Shown one piece after another: positions 1 through 8,735 of a stretch of DNA of 64,000 nt. Made by a program: the position numbers and the translations under genes. The stretch comes from Terriglobia bacterium (GTDB taxonomy: Bacteria; Acidobacteriota; Terriglobia; Terriglobales; Acidobacteriaceae): contig JAIQGK010000003.1 of assembly GCA_020072645.1 (NCBI GenBank), positions 732,215-796,214 of the forward strand, in the 5' to 3' direction. Every line of letters begins with the position of its first letter. Position 1 is the stretch's first letter. The notes below the pieces were generated by a model. That model worked only from the letters and a program-made list of their open reading frames with translations. It searched no databases and was not told the DNA's origin.

Positions 1-265
1 GTCCATCGTTACTGTAATTCGTGTAATCAATGTTCTGAAATTGGAAATTTTTAACTCAAAACGTCAAAAGAAGTGTGCGGTCGTTTACCTTCCGAATGGT
101 AGTTAACTTTGTAAAGCGGGAACCGTTAGCGGCGGGAACCCACGCACTTCTTTAATTAAGAGCACGACAATTAAAGCAGATTTGCCGCGCACAAGCGCGA
201 CTAGGGTATTTTTCGTCGCTGCGGATCCGGGAAGTCACACCCTTCGGGCCAAAGGAATTGAATAT
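1..265. other. Leader region without a recognisable gene
   Basis: No open frame with a plausible start reads through this stretch on either strand. The only visible structure is a short direct repeat (GCGGGAACC, twice near 117-141). The first 15 bases resemble a short phrase that recurs in other spacers (CATCGTTAC near 15603, TATCGTTAC near 56355 and 60687). It probably carries the promoter of the regulator that follows, but I could not find a convincing -35/-10 or -24/-12 pair. Confidence 0.4.
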
Positions 266-1732
266 ATGGCTTCCAGAGTAGCGGAAAGGGAATTTATGTC
301 GACTGCAGTGCGGGCCATCCCCCGAGTAGAAGTTTCACCAGCCGAATCTTTATTTCTCCTGATTGTTGATGCAGATCGTTGGGCCAGGGACATTTCCAGG
401 GACGTTGCCGCCAGCATGGGCTTCAAGGTCTACACCGCCGACAACACTCGCGCGGCATTGCGACAGATGGAAGTTCAGCCTGTCGATGTGGTCCTTCTTG
501 ACGTACGCCAGTCAAGCCAGGAGGGAGTTGATCTGCTGGCAAAGTTCAAGGAAATACATCCCCAGACTGAAATCATCATGGTCAGCGGGCAAGCCACAGT
601 TGATTCCGTGGTTACGGCCATGAAAAGTGGCGCCTGTGACTTTATCCGTAAACCCTTCAAGAGTGAAGAATTGAAAACCCTCCTCACCCGCGCCGCGGGA
701 CGCCTGAGAAACTCGCTGGAAGATCGAATCTCCCGCGAGCACTTGCAGGCGAGCCCCGGCTATAACGGCATGCTCGGCCACTCCCCGGAAATGCAGAAGC
801 TGTATCGCATTGTCACCAAGGTTGCCACCAGCAGGCATCCAGTGTTGGTGCAGGGTGAAAGCGGCACGGGGAAAGAAACCGTTGCGCGCGCCATTCATGC
901 CAATGGGCCTTTCCGTGACCGTCCTTTCCTCCTTGTGGATTGCGCGGCTACCGGCAATGGCGTTTTAGAAAATGAACTGTTTGGCCCCCTGAAGTCGGCC
1001 AACGGTTCGGCAAAATCCAGGGACGGTATGTTTGCGCTGGCCAGTGGTGGCACCGTTTTCTTCGATGAAATTGGTGAGATGCCTCTGGACATTCAAGGCA
1101 AGCTGGTTCGTGCCTTGCAGGAAAGAGAATTTCACGCGCAAGGCACTGGAAAAGCTATTCCGGTCGATGTCCGAATTGTTGCGGGTACCAGCCGTGATCT
1201 GGAATCGGCGGTCCAGCAGGGAACTTTCCGCCGCGATCTTTTCTTCCGTCTGAACGTGGTTGGCCTCCGCCTGCCACCGCTTCGTGATCGCAAAGAAGAT
1301 ATTCGTCCGCTGGCGGAAAATTTCCTCGAGCGCGTCGGTCAGGCCCGGCACATGCAGTATTCCATCAATCCTGATGCCTTAAAGCTGCTCCAGTTTTATG
1401 AGTGGCCGGGCAACGTGCGTGAACTGGAAAACTGTCTGGAACGTGCTGTGGCAATGAGTCCTGGGTCCGTGTTGCAAACCGCGGACTTTCCTCCTCATAT
1501 ACGGTCGGCCTCTCTTCGCACCGTGGGTCCGGAAAAGCAAGCCAGGATACTTCCCTTGGCTGAACTGGAAAAGCAGGCCATTCTGGATGCATTGCACCAG
1601 CTCAATGGGGATAAACTGATGACCGCGCGAGCGCTGGGAATCGGCAAGACCACTCTGTATCGCAAGCTGAAGGAATATGGAATCGCGCATTGGATTTCTT
1701 CACCAATGCAGACCCCCAACGGGATGAGGTAA
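266..1732 (+). CDS. NtrC-family response regulator with degenerate GAFTGA loop
   Basis: A 488-residue response regulator with three modules. The receiver domain lies at about residues 28-145, with the phospho-acceptor Asp in VVLLDVRQ and the conserved Lys in IRKPF. A central AAA+ domain at about 165-400 has Walker A GESGTGKE and Walker B TVFFDEIGEM. A Fis-type helix-turn-helix lies near the C-terminus (ALGIGKTTLYRKLKEYGI). The GAFTGA loop that contacts sigma-54 should follow ELFG, but the sequence reads SANGSA, so classical sigma-54 activation is doubtful. The ATG at 266 has AAAGGA about nine bases upstream. A TTG at 182 and an ATG at 296 are possible alternatives. No sensor kinase gene is adjacent. 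The regulator sits upstream of the glycan operon but is about 590 bases away with a small gene between, so a regulatory link is only a guess. Confidence 0.9.
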   Translation: MASRVAEREFMSTAVRAIPRVEVSPAESLFLLIVDADRWARDISRDVAASMGFKVYTADNTRAALRQMEVQPVDVVLLDVRQSSQEGVDLLAKFKEIHPQTEIIMVSGQATVDSVVTAMKSGACDFIRKPFKSEELKTLLTRAAGRLRNSLEDRISREHLQASPGYNGMLGHSPEMQKLYRIVTKVATSRHPVLVQGESGTGKETVARAIHANGPFRDRPFLLVDCAATGNGVLENELFGPLKSANGSAKSRDGMFALASGGTVFFDEIGEMPLDIQGKLVRALQEREFHAQGTGKAIPVDVRIVAGTSRDLESAVQQGTFRRDLFFRLNVVGLRLPPLRDRKEDIRPLAENFLERVGQARHMQYSINPDALKLLQFYEWPGNVRELENCLERAVAMSPGSVLQTADFPPHIRSASLRTVGPEKQARILPLAELEKQAILDALHQLNGDKLMTARALGIGKTTLYRKLKEYGIAHWISSPMQTPNGMR

Positions 1733-1942
1733 TCGGCTCATCCCTGCCCGAAAAATCTTCACTTAACTTTAGAAGGCACTCCGCCGAAATGCGCATCCAA
1801 TGAAAAAGGATGGGCATTGCGGCGGGGGCGTCTTGACCCTGCTTTCCGGAAAACACATTTTCCAGAGACAACTCCGCCCAGAGATGCCGCTTCTCACCTT
1901 TGGTGGTTGCTGACTGAGTTTTCCTAATTTGAAGGGGTATCT

Positions 1943-2089
1943 ATGCTTTGGACGATTTTTGCAATCCTCATTATCCTTTGGCTTCTGGGCTGGGGATTCC
2001 ACGTTGCGGGCGGTCTGATCCATCTTTTGCTCGTGATCGCTCTGGTTGTTGCGGTCATCAACTTGGTCACCGGACGCAGGACTGTCTAG
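1943..2089 (+). CDS. 48-residue lmo0937-like membrane peptide
   Basis: A short gene read directly from the sequence: ATG at 1943, TAG at 2087, 48 residues. It begins MLWTIFAILIILWLLGWG and ends LVTGRRTV. Two hydrophobic helices are separated by a Gly/His turn (FHVAGG). This is the pattern of the lmo0937/DUF5670 family of tiny membrane proteins, which are widespread in soil bacteria and whose function is unknown. A good ribosome site (GAAGGGG) lies about six bases upstream. The C-terminal RR fits a positive-inside tail. It stands alone between the regulator and the glycan operon. The family assignment is from memory of the pattern. That it is a real gene seems likely from the start, ribosome site and composition together. 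Confidence 0.75.
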   Translation: MLWTIFAILIILWLLGWGFHVAGGLIHLLLVIALVVAVINLVTGRRTV

Positions 2090-2324
2090 CATTTCCGCCG
2101 CGAAATCGCGATTGGCAAAGGTTTTGACGAAGTGGGAGTGGGCTGCAACTATAGGCGGCTCTGCTCCCTCTTTTTACGCCAGAAAGCTCCTGCCCGTTCA
2201 GCCCGGGTTGAGAGAGGGCGCTTCTTGCGCCATGTATTGGTATTTAAAGGACATCCTAAGTTCCTCGCACCGAGTCTAATCCCCTTTGTAAGCTGCATTG
2301 GCAGCGGAAATTGGTAGTCAACAG

Positions 2325-3131
2325 ATGGTGACAACACGCGCGAACATGCCTGGAGTCGATACAGCGGCGATGCTGGACGGTAATCAGGAACTCACACGCC
2401 GTATCGCGGAAAAAGGCGATTGGTTTCACAATATCAACCTGAATGGGGTCTGGACGGCCCCTAATCACTTCCTGGGGGACTTTCCCAATGTAAAGTGGAA
2501 GCACATTGCCCCTGCGCTGCCCGCGGATCTGTCCGGCGCCAGCGTGCTTGATATCGGCTGCAATGGCGGGTTCCATTCCATTGAGCTCAAAAAGAGAGGC
2601 GCCAGACGCGTTTTGGGCGTCGATGTGGACGATCGTTACCTGGAGCAGGCGCGCTTTGCCTCTCAGGTGCTGGAACTCGACATCGAATTTGCCAAATGCT
2701 CTGTCTATGACGTGGATTCCATCCCTGGGCAATTCGACTTTGTCCTGTTTATGGGAGTTTTTTACCATTTGCGCTATCCGTTGTTCGCGCTCGACAAGGT
2801 CGTCAAGAAGGTCGGAGGAAGTCTGATATTCCAGACCATGATTCGCGGCTCTCTCACCAGTCCTGAGCTGCGGGAGGATTATCATTTCTGGAACATGGAG
2901 ATATTCAAGGACCCTGATTTTCCCTGTATGTACTTTATTGAAAAGAATTATGCGGGAGATCCCACCAACTGGTGGATCCCCAATCACGGCGCAATGGAAG
3001 GAATGCTGCGCAGCTCAGGCCTGGAAATTACCTCTCATCCTGAACAGGAAACCTGGATCTGCGCCCCTTCTCACGTCACTAAGGACGACGGTAAATATCT
3101 TTTGGACCACGAATTAGCGGGCACTCTGTAA
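2325..3131 (+). CDS. CmoB-like SAM methyltransferase (TIGR04290 type)
   Basis: A 268-residue class I SAM-dependent methyltransferase. The SAM-binding motif is VLDIGCNGGFHSIEL, followed by the acidic VLGVDVDDRYL, and the later FVLFMGVFYHLRYPLFALD is typical of the CmoB/DUF1698 group that modifies tRNA wobble uridine. The conserved C-terminal NWWIPNHGAMEGMLRSSG is also seen in that group. The neighbours are sugar genes rather than tRNA genes, and it matches what I remember as TIGR04290 (Rta_06860 family), so its substrate may be a sugar or glycan. It is the first gene of the operon. ATG at 2325 is preferred to an in-frame TTG at 2298, although neither has a strong ribosome site. Confidence 0.82.
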   Translation: MVTTRANMPGVDTAAMLDGNQELTRRIAEKGDWFHNINLNGVWTAPNHFLGDFPNVKWKHIAPALPADLSGASVLDIGCNGGFHSIELKKRGARRVLGVDVDDRYLEQARFASQVLELDIEFAKCSVYDVDSIPGQFDFVLFMGVFYHLRYPLFALDKVVKKVGGSLIFQTMIRGSLTSPELREDYHFWNMEIFKDPDFPCMYFIEKNYAGDPTNWWIPNHGAMEGMLRSSGLEITSHPEQETWICAPSHVTKDDGKYLLDHELAGTL

Positions 3132-3161
3132 CCTGGCCCAGCTCTATGCAAAGGTGCATGC

Positions 3162-4082
3162 ATGGTTGAAGCAGTTATGTTGTGGAATGAGCCTAACAAT
3201 CTCTCGCATTGGGATTTCAAGCTTGATCCCGATTGGAAAATGTTTGCCGGCATGGTCATTGCCGCCAGCAAGGCCATTCGTCGTGAGAATCCTGAGCTGC
3301 CCATAGTGCTCGGTGGGATCTCACCCATAGACCCTCATTTTATTCAACTGCTCGGCTCTTACGGCGTGCTGGATGCCGTAGATGTGGTCTCTGTCCATGG
3401 ATTTCCGCTGGATTGGAACCACTGGCAACTTCAGGATTGGCCCAAAAAGATCGAAGAAATTCGCGCCGTCACCAGCAAGCCCGTCTGGGTTTCTGAAGCT
3501 GGTGTTTCCTCTTTCGGCGCTGAAGAAGTGCAGGCCTTTGGCCTCCAGCGCACGGCTGAGCTGCTGATGCCGATTGTGGACCGCGTGCACTGGTATAGCC
3601 TGCTTGACCTGCCGGCAACGTGGTCGGCCACTACACGCCACAAAGAAGCTGAAGGCAGCGCTTATTATCGCCATTACTACATGGGACTCTTGCGTGAAGA
3701 CGGTTCACCCAAGCTGGCCGCGGAATCATTCCCCAGCGGAATGGGAATCTGCCAGTGGTTCCATTATGAAGATCCTCGTCTCGACCTCGCCGTCGATTGG
3801 TTGAAGCGCCTGGGCGTCAAGTATCTGCGCACTGGCGTAAGCTGGGCGGATTGGTACCGTGAGAACGCGGAAGCATGGTTCGATCGCCAAATGCAGGCCC
3901 TGGAACCTTTCAACACCACGCTGACGCTGTGTTTTACTCCGGAGCACATGGGGATCGCTCCCCATTACACTAGTCCGCCAAAACGCGCTGAAGACTTTGC
4001 TGAGTTTGCAGTCTGGGCCGTGCGCAAGTATGCCGCCGTAGCAGCAAGAAAAGATAATCCCGCTTTAATAGGAGCCAGGTAA
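3162..4082 (+). CDS. Clan-A glycoside hydrolase-like protein, apparently circularly permuted
   Basis: A 306-residue protein with the signatures of a clan GH-A TIM barrel (beta-xylosidase/GH39- or GH5-like), but in an unusual order. The strand-4 acid/base motif WNEPN (Glu10) lies at the very N-terminus. The probable strand-7 nucleophile is in VWVSEAG (Glu112). The strand-8 segment HWYSLLDLPATW follows. The part that normally opens the barrel comes last: a strand/helix block LKRLGVKYLRTGVSWADW (about 215-232), then TLTLCFTPEHMG (about 253-264). There is no signal peptide, so it is probably cytosolic. The ATG at 3162 has AAAGGTG upstream. It lies between the methyltransferase and the epimerases, which suggests action on the same glycan. 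It could instead be a fragment of a longer ancestral gene. Confidence 0.72.
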   Translation: MVEAVMLWNEPNNLSHWDFKLDPDWKMFAGMVIAASKAIRRENPELPIVLGGISPIDPHFIQLLGSYGVLDAVDVVSVHGFPLDWNHWQLQDWPKKIEEIRAVTSKPVWVSEAGVSSFGAEEVQAFGLQRTAELLMPIVDRVHWYSLLDLPATWSATTRHKEAEGSAYYRHYYMGLLREDGSPKLAAESFPSGMGICQWFHYEDPRLDLAVDWLKRLGVKYLRTGVSWADWYRENAEAWFDRQMQALEPFNTTLTLCFTPEHMGIAPHYTSPPKRAEDFAEFAVWAVRKYAAVAARKDNPALIGAR

Positions 4083-4085
4083 GAA

Positions 4086-5204
4086 ATGGCAAAGAACATA
4101 CTCATCACTGGCGGCGCAGGGTTTGTGGGATCGCACCTTGCTGACGCTCTGCTGGCCGCTGGCCACCACGTTCGCATTCTTGACAACCTTACAGGCCAGG
4201 TCCATCGCGATGGAATTCCTGAATACCTGGCTGATGGCGTTGAGTTCATTCAAGGCGATGTTCGGGATTCAGCCGCTATGCGGCGCGCGCTAGCGGGCGT
4301 TGAGATCGTCTTTCACATGGCAGCCGCCGTGGGTGTAGGCCAGTCAATGTATGAGATTGAGCATTACATGGGTACCAACACGCAGGGCACAGCAGTACTG
4401 CTGCAGCAACTTCTGGACCGTAGATGCAGGGTGGAGAAGCTGGTGCTGGCTTCGTCCATGTCGATCTACGGCGAAGGAAAATATCTTTGCGCACAATGCG
4501 GCAGCGTGTCCCCGCAGCTTCGCACCGTCGACCAGCTCAGGCTCAAACAGTGGGAGCCAAACTGCCCCACGTGTGGTGAAGCTCTTACGCCGATTCCAAC
4601 CGATGAATCCAAGCCGCTCCAGTGCAGCTCCATTTATGCGCTTTCCAAGAAAGACCAGGAAGAAATGTCGCTGCTCTTTGGCCGGACGTACAGCCTACCC
4701 GTAGTGGCATTGCGCTACTTCAATATCTACGGGACGCGGCAAGCGCTTTCCAATCCGTATACGGGCGTGGCCGCAATCTTCGCTTCGCGATTGATGAACG
4801 GCAATCCTCCGCTGATTTTTGAAGATGGAGCGCAGCTGCGTGACTTTGTCAGCGTGGAAGATGTTGTCCGCGCCAACCTGCTGGCCATGGAGTCTTCGCA
4901 AGCAGACGGCATGGCGCTAAACATTGGATCGGGTGAGCCGATTTCGATTCGTGAAGTGGCGACCGAACTGGCGTGCGCTATGGACTCTGACATTGCCGCG
5001 GAGCTTACCCAGAAATACCGCGCCGGCGATGTCCGCCATTGTTTTGCCGATATCTCTGCCGCACGCAAATTTCTTGGGTACACGCCGCAAGTACGTTTTA
5101 CCGATGGATTGAAAGACCTGGTGGAGTGGTTGTGCTCACAGCAGCCGCAGGACCGTGCCGCTGAAGCAGTGGCCCAACTCAGCGAATTTGGGTTGACGGC
5201 CTAG
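4086..5204 (+). CDS. NAD-dependent sugar-nucleotide epimerase with CxxC/CxxC insert
   Basis: A 372-residue extended short-chain dehydrogenase. The N-terminal Rossmann motif is TGGAGFVGSH, and the catalytic YxxxK is Tyr184/Lys188 (SSIYALSKK). Between the catalytic Ser region and the YxxxK there is an insert with two cysteine pairs, CAQC (135-138) and CPTC (160-163), which probably binds zinc. Similar inserts occur in dTDP-L-rhamnose 4-epimerase-like proteins, so that is the closest functional guess. It starts three bases after the hydrolase stop, with AGGAG upstream, so the two are probably co-translated. The likely role is to make a nucleotide sugar for the downstream glycosyltransferases. 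Confidence 0.85.
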   Translation: MAKNILITGGAGFVGSHLADALLAAGHHVRILDNLTGQVHRDGIPEYLADGVEFIQGDVRDSAAMRRALAGVEIVFHMAAAVGVGQSMYEIEHYMGTNTQGTAVLLQQLLDRRCRVEKLVLASSMSIYGEGKYLCAQCGSVSPQLRTVDQLRLKQWEPNCPTCGEALTPIPTDESKPLQCSSIYALSKKDQEEMSLLFGRTYSLPVVALRYFNIYGTRQALSNPYTGVAAIFASRLMNGNPPLIFEDGAQLRDFVSVEDVVRANLLAMESSQADGMALNIGSGEPISIREVATELACAMDSDIAAELTQKYRAGDVRHCFADISAARKFLGYTPQVRFTDGLKDLVEWLCSQQPQDRAAEAVAQLSEFGLTA

Positions 5205-5233
5205 TCACAACGATTTTTTTTGAAGGGGGAACA

Positions 5234-6346
5234 ATGCGCAAGCAGGATACCCGCGCGGTGTTGATTTTTGGAGGAGCAGGCTTTATCGGGTCGAACCTGG
5301 CCCACTCTCTGCTCTCCCACACCGATGCCAAGGTGCACATTTTTGATAATCTCTCCCGCGCCGGAGTGCACCACAATGTGGAATGGCTGAGAAAAATGGC
5401 AGGCAATTCCGGACGGCTCCAGGTGACGGTCGGCGATGTCCGCGATGCCCGTCAGGTTGAGAAAGCCGTGGCCCATGCGAACGAGATTTATCATTTTGCC
5501 GCGCAGGTCGCAGTCACCACGTCTGTTGCCGATCCTCGGCATGACTTTGAAGTGAATCTCGCCGGCACATTCAATGTTCTGGATGCTGCCCGTCGGTCGG
5601 GCAATCGGCCTTTTATTCTGTTTACATCAACCAATAAAGTTTATGGCGAACTGGGCCTTGGCACGCCAGTCATCAGCGGCAAGCGTTATATAACTCCGAT
5701 GCAGCAGGGCGTTTCAGAATCACAGCCGCTGGATTTCCACTCTCCTTATGGATGTTCCAAAGGCGCTGCTGATCAGTACGTGCGCGATTTTGGCCGAATC
5801 TACGGCATGCCAACCGTTGTCTTCAGGATGTCCTGTGTGGCTGGGCCACGGCAATTTGGCACGGAAGATCAGGGATGGGTGGCCCACTTTGTTTATTCCG
5901 CTTTGCAGGAAGAACCAGTCGTAATCTATGGCGATGGACGCCAGGTGCGCGACGTGCTTTGCGTGGACGACCTGCTGCGCGCCTTCGACGCCGCGCGCCA
6001 GAATATTGAAATTACCAGGACTGAGGTTTACAACGTGGGCGGCGGCCCGCAGAATTCCATCTCTCTCCTTGAACTGATGGATGAGATCGCCATGTTGACC
6101 GGGCATCCAATGGAATGTGTGCTGAACGAGCGCCGCATTGGCGATCAACTGGTCTATATCACCAATAACGCCAAGATCCAGCAGGACACTGGCTGGAGAC
6201 CCGAGATCGGGCTCAAGAAGACGTTGCGGCTTTTGCAAAGCTTCTGGGAAGAGAACCATGGAGTGCTGGCCAAGCGGCGGCGTAACACCGCACCAGCCTT
6301 GCCGTCCTTTGAACTGGCCACCGAACTCTCCGGGAGGGCGGGATGA
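5234..6346 (+). CDS. CDP-paratose 2-epimerase-like NAD-dependent epimerase
   Basis: A 370-residue extended short-chain dehydrogenase. The Rossmann motif is FGGAGFIGSN, the catalytic YxxxK is in SPYGCSKGAAD, and the block FRMSCVAGPRQFGTEDQGW is characteristic of CDP-paratose/CDP-tyvelose 2-epimerases and their relatives. The substrate cannot be read from the sequence; the dehydratases needed to make CDP-paratose are not in this window. An AAGGGGG ribosome site precedes ATG 5234. The stop overlaps the start of the radical SAM gene by four bases (ATGA), which indicates translational coupling. Confidence 0.85.
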   Translation: MRKQDTRAVLIFGGAGFIGSNLAHSLLSHTDAKVHIFDNLSRAGVHHNVEWLRKMAGNSGRLQVTVGDVRDARQVEKAVAHANEIYHFAAQVAVTTSVADPRHDFEVNLAGTFNVLDAARRSGNRPFILFTSTNKVYGELGLGTPVISGKRYITPMQQGVSESQPLDFHSPYGCSKGAADQYVRDFGRIYGMPTVVFRMSCVAGPRQFGTEDQGWVAHFVYSALQEEPVVIYGDGRQVRDVLCVDDLLRAFDAARQNIEITRTEVYNVGGGPQNSISLLELMDEIAMLTGHPMECVLNERRIGDQLVYITNNAKIQQDTGWRPEIGLKKTLRLLQSFWEENHGVLAKRRRNTAPALPSFELATELSGRAG

Positions 6347-7641
6347 AGTTTGCCCTGCTCAATCCCAACTGGGACTTCAAGGGCTCAACCTATTTCGGCT
6401 GTCAGGACGCGCATACTCCGCTTGAGCTCTTGTTTGCCGCCGATCAATTGCGTATTGCTGGTCATGAATCTCTGGTAATCGATGCGCAGACGGACACTCT
6501 CAGCATCAACGAAGCGCGTCGTCGGCTCGATGCATTCGCGCCCGACTTTCTAGTGATCCCGACTGCGCCTTCATATCTCTTCTGGCGCTGTCCACCGCCG
6601 GAGCTGCGCGTGCCTATGGAATGGTTTGCCGGCTTGCGTAGCAATGCGATCAAAGTCGCTATTGGCCCGCATCCTTCGGCGACGCCCGCAGCGACTATCC
6701 GCAAGACTGGCTGTGACGTGACGCTACGTGGAGAACCCGACCAGATTCTGGCGGAACTCGCGAGCAAGCCGTGGCATGAGATTATCGGCTGCTGCTTCAG
6801 AGAAGAAGATGGGCAATTGCACATCAGCCCTGGTTCGGCCGTTACAGATATGGCCACCTTGGGACCGCTTGATTTCAAAAATTACAACGTTGGAGCGCAC
6901 TGGCATCGTCACCATGTCTTCACCAATGATCACGGTCTTGGAGCAGAACTGGAGTTTGCCCGTGGATGTCCCTGGGCATGCACCTTCTGCAACAAGACGC
7001 TTTTTCGCAATAAATTCCGCGAGCGCAGCGTGGATGCCGTTCTCCAGGAAGTGGATACGCTGATCGCGCGCGGCGTCCAATACATTTATTTCATCGATGA
7101 AATCTTCGGCGTCGGCAAGAATGTTAATCGTTTGCTGGAAGGCATTGCTGAGCGTCCGATGAAGATTGGTTTTCAGACGCGCATTGATCTCTGGAATGAA
7201 GACACGCTGGACCTTCTGGGCCGCGCCCATTGCATTTCCATGGAATGCGGAGTGGAGTCCATCACGCCTGAAGGCCGTGAAGACCTGAATAAAAATTGCC
7301 GCATAGGCACGGACCGCATCGCGGAATTGCTGGTCTATGCTCGCGGCCGCATTCCGTGGGTGCAGGCGAATTTGATTCTCACGGAGCGGGACGATCGCGC
7401 GGAGATTCACCGCTGGCAGGAACAATTGAAGCAAAAAGGCGTCTGGGTGAGCGAGCCGGTGCCTATGTTCCCATATCCAGGGAGCCCACTTTATAACCAG
7501 ACTTTTTCCGCCACGCCGGACGACATGGCCTGGGAGCGCGCCCATCGCCACTACACGTCGATGTTTGCGGACAAGGGCTATAGCGACATTCAAGAGCAAA
7601 CGCCGCTGGCGATCGAGGAATTGGAAACATGCACATCTTAG
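6343..7641 (+). CDS. B12-binding radical SAM protein (TIGR04295 type)
   Basis: A 432-residue protein with an N-terminal cobalamin-binding-like Rossmann domain (about 1-150) and a radical SAM domain whose 4Fe-4S cluster motif is CPWACTFC (Cys209, Cys213, Cys216, CX3CX2C). Later elements GVQYIYFIDEIFG and ISMECGVES fit the radical SAM barrel. It resembles what I remember as TIGR04295, described as part of a 'rhizo-twelve' system; that name is from memory. B12-dependent radical SAM enzymes often methylate unactivated carbons, so modification of a sugar or lipid-linked glycan is a reasonable guess. It overlaps the upstream epimerase by 4 bases and the downstream glycosyltransferase by 13 bases. 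Confidence 0.88.
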   Translation: MKFALLNPNWDFKGSTYFGCQDAHTPLELLFAADQLRIAGHESLVIDAQTDTLSINEARRRLDAFAPDFLVIPTAPSYLFWRCPPPELRVPMEWFAGLRSNAIKVAIGPHPSATPAATIRKTGCDVTLRGEPDQILAELASKPWHEIIGCCFREEDGQLHISPGSAVTDMATLGPLDFKNYNVGAHWHRHHVFTNDHGLGAELEFARGCPWACTFCNKTLFRNKFRERSVDAVLQEVDTLIARGVQYIYFIDEIFGVGKNVNRLLEGIAERPMKIGFQTRIDLWNEDTLDLLGRAHCISMECGVESITPEGREDLNKNCRIGTDRIAELLVYARGRIPWVQANLILTERDDRAEIHRWQEQLKQKGVWVSEPVPMFPYPGSPLYNQTFSATPDDMAWERAHRHYTSMFADKGYSDIQEQTPLAIEELETCTS

Positions 7642-8735
7642 TCACGGCGGATACGCTGGGCGGTGTTTGGACATACACGCGGGAGTTGGTGACGGGGCTT
7701 GTACGCCGCGGCGATCGGGTCACGCTCGTGAGCTTTGGCGACATTCCTACCGCCGCGCAAACGCGTTGGATGGACGGCCTGGCCAATCTTGATTATCGAC
7801 CCACGGCGTTCAAGCTGGAATGGATGCTCGATTCTGAAGCCGACATGGAAGCATCGTCCCAATATCTTCTGGCGACTATCGATGAAAGCCGTCCCGATCT
7901 TCTCCATTTCAGCCAGTTCTATTACGGAGCTTTGCCGTGCGATGTTCCGCGCGTCGTGGTTGCTCACAGTGATGTTGTGAGCTGGTGGATGTCCGTCCAC
8001 CGGCAGTTGCCGCCGGAAACTGAATGGCTGCACTGGTATCGCCAGATAGTCACTCGCGGCTTGCATGAAGCCACAACTGTGGTCGCGCCTTCGCGCTGGA
8101 TTCTGGAACAAATTGAGCTTTATTACGGCAAGCTTCGGTCCAGCGCCGTAATTCACAATGGCCGTAGCCCCGCCTTGTTTAATCCCTACATCGGCAAACA
8201 GGAAACCACCGTGACGTTGGGACGTTTGTGGGACACCGGCAAGAACGTATCCCTTCTGCTGAAACGTGAAATGCCCGGATCGGTGCGCATCGTTGGATGT
8301 GACCGCCATCCTGATTTGCAACATCATTCCTTCGTGGCTGAAACAATCAGACCCAACATTTCCCTGGATCCCCAGCAGGATGAGCGGCAGATCACGCAGA
8401 CGCTGGCTCGCGCCGGAATTTATGCCGCAACTTCGCAATATGAGCCGTTCGGCCTGGCTCCGGTGGAAGCGGCGCTTTCACGCTGCGCCATCGTTGCCAG
8501 CGATATACCCTCGTTCCGCGAACTCTGGGAAGGTGCGGCAATTTTCTTCCGCAACAATGATCCGGAAAGCTTGAGTGAGGCGCTTGAACGTGTCCAACGC
8601 GACCCTGTTTTACGCCTGAGCTACGGCAACATGGCGCTGCGCCACGCGCGGCTGCATTTCACGGCTGACCGCATGGTCGCGGACTACAAGCATCTTTATC
8701 ACAAGCTGGCCCCCGCGCAGGCCCTCAGCGCATGA
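7629..8735 (+). CDS. GT4-like glycosyltransferase
   Basis: A 368-residue GT-B fold glycosyltransferase. The N-terminal MHILVTADTLGGVWTYTREL is typical of GT4 acceptor domains, with the glycine-rich loop followed by helix 1. The C-terminal donor domain contains YAATSQYEPFGLAPVEAAL, the EPFGLxxxEA nucleotide-sugar signature with its catalytic Glu. There are no membrane segments. Its start lies 13 bases inside the radical SAM gene and its stop overlaps the next gene by 4 bases, so it is coupled on both sides. The sugar donor is unknown. It probably acts with the four other transferases of the operon. Confidence 0.88.
   Translation: MHILVTADTLGGVWTYTRELVTGLVRRGDRVTLVSFGDIPTAAQTRWMDGLANLDYRPTAFKLEWMLDSEADMEASSQYLLATIDESRPDLLHFSQFYYGALPCDVPRVVVAHSDVVSWWMSVHRQLPPETEWLHWYRQIVTRGLHEATTVVAPSRWILEQIELYYGKLRSSAVIHNGRSPALFNPYIGKQETTVTLGRLWDTGKNVSLLLKREMPGSVRIVGCDRHPDLQHHSFVAETIRPNISLDPQQDERQITQTLARAGIYAATSQYEPFGLAPVEAALSRCAIVASDIPSFRELWEGAAIFFRNNDPESLSEALERVQRDPVLRLSYGNMALRHARLHFTADRMVADYKHLYHKLAPAQALSA

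Noticed and set aside
2256..2987. A 243-codon frame opposite the methyltransferase
   Set aside because: The forward strand has a clear SAM-binding protein; the reverse frame shows no family motif.
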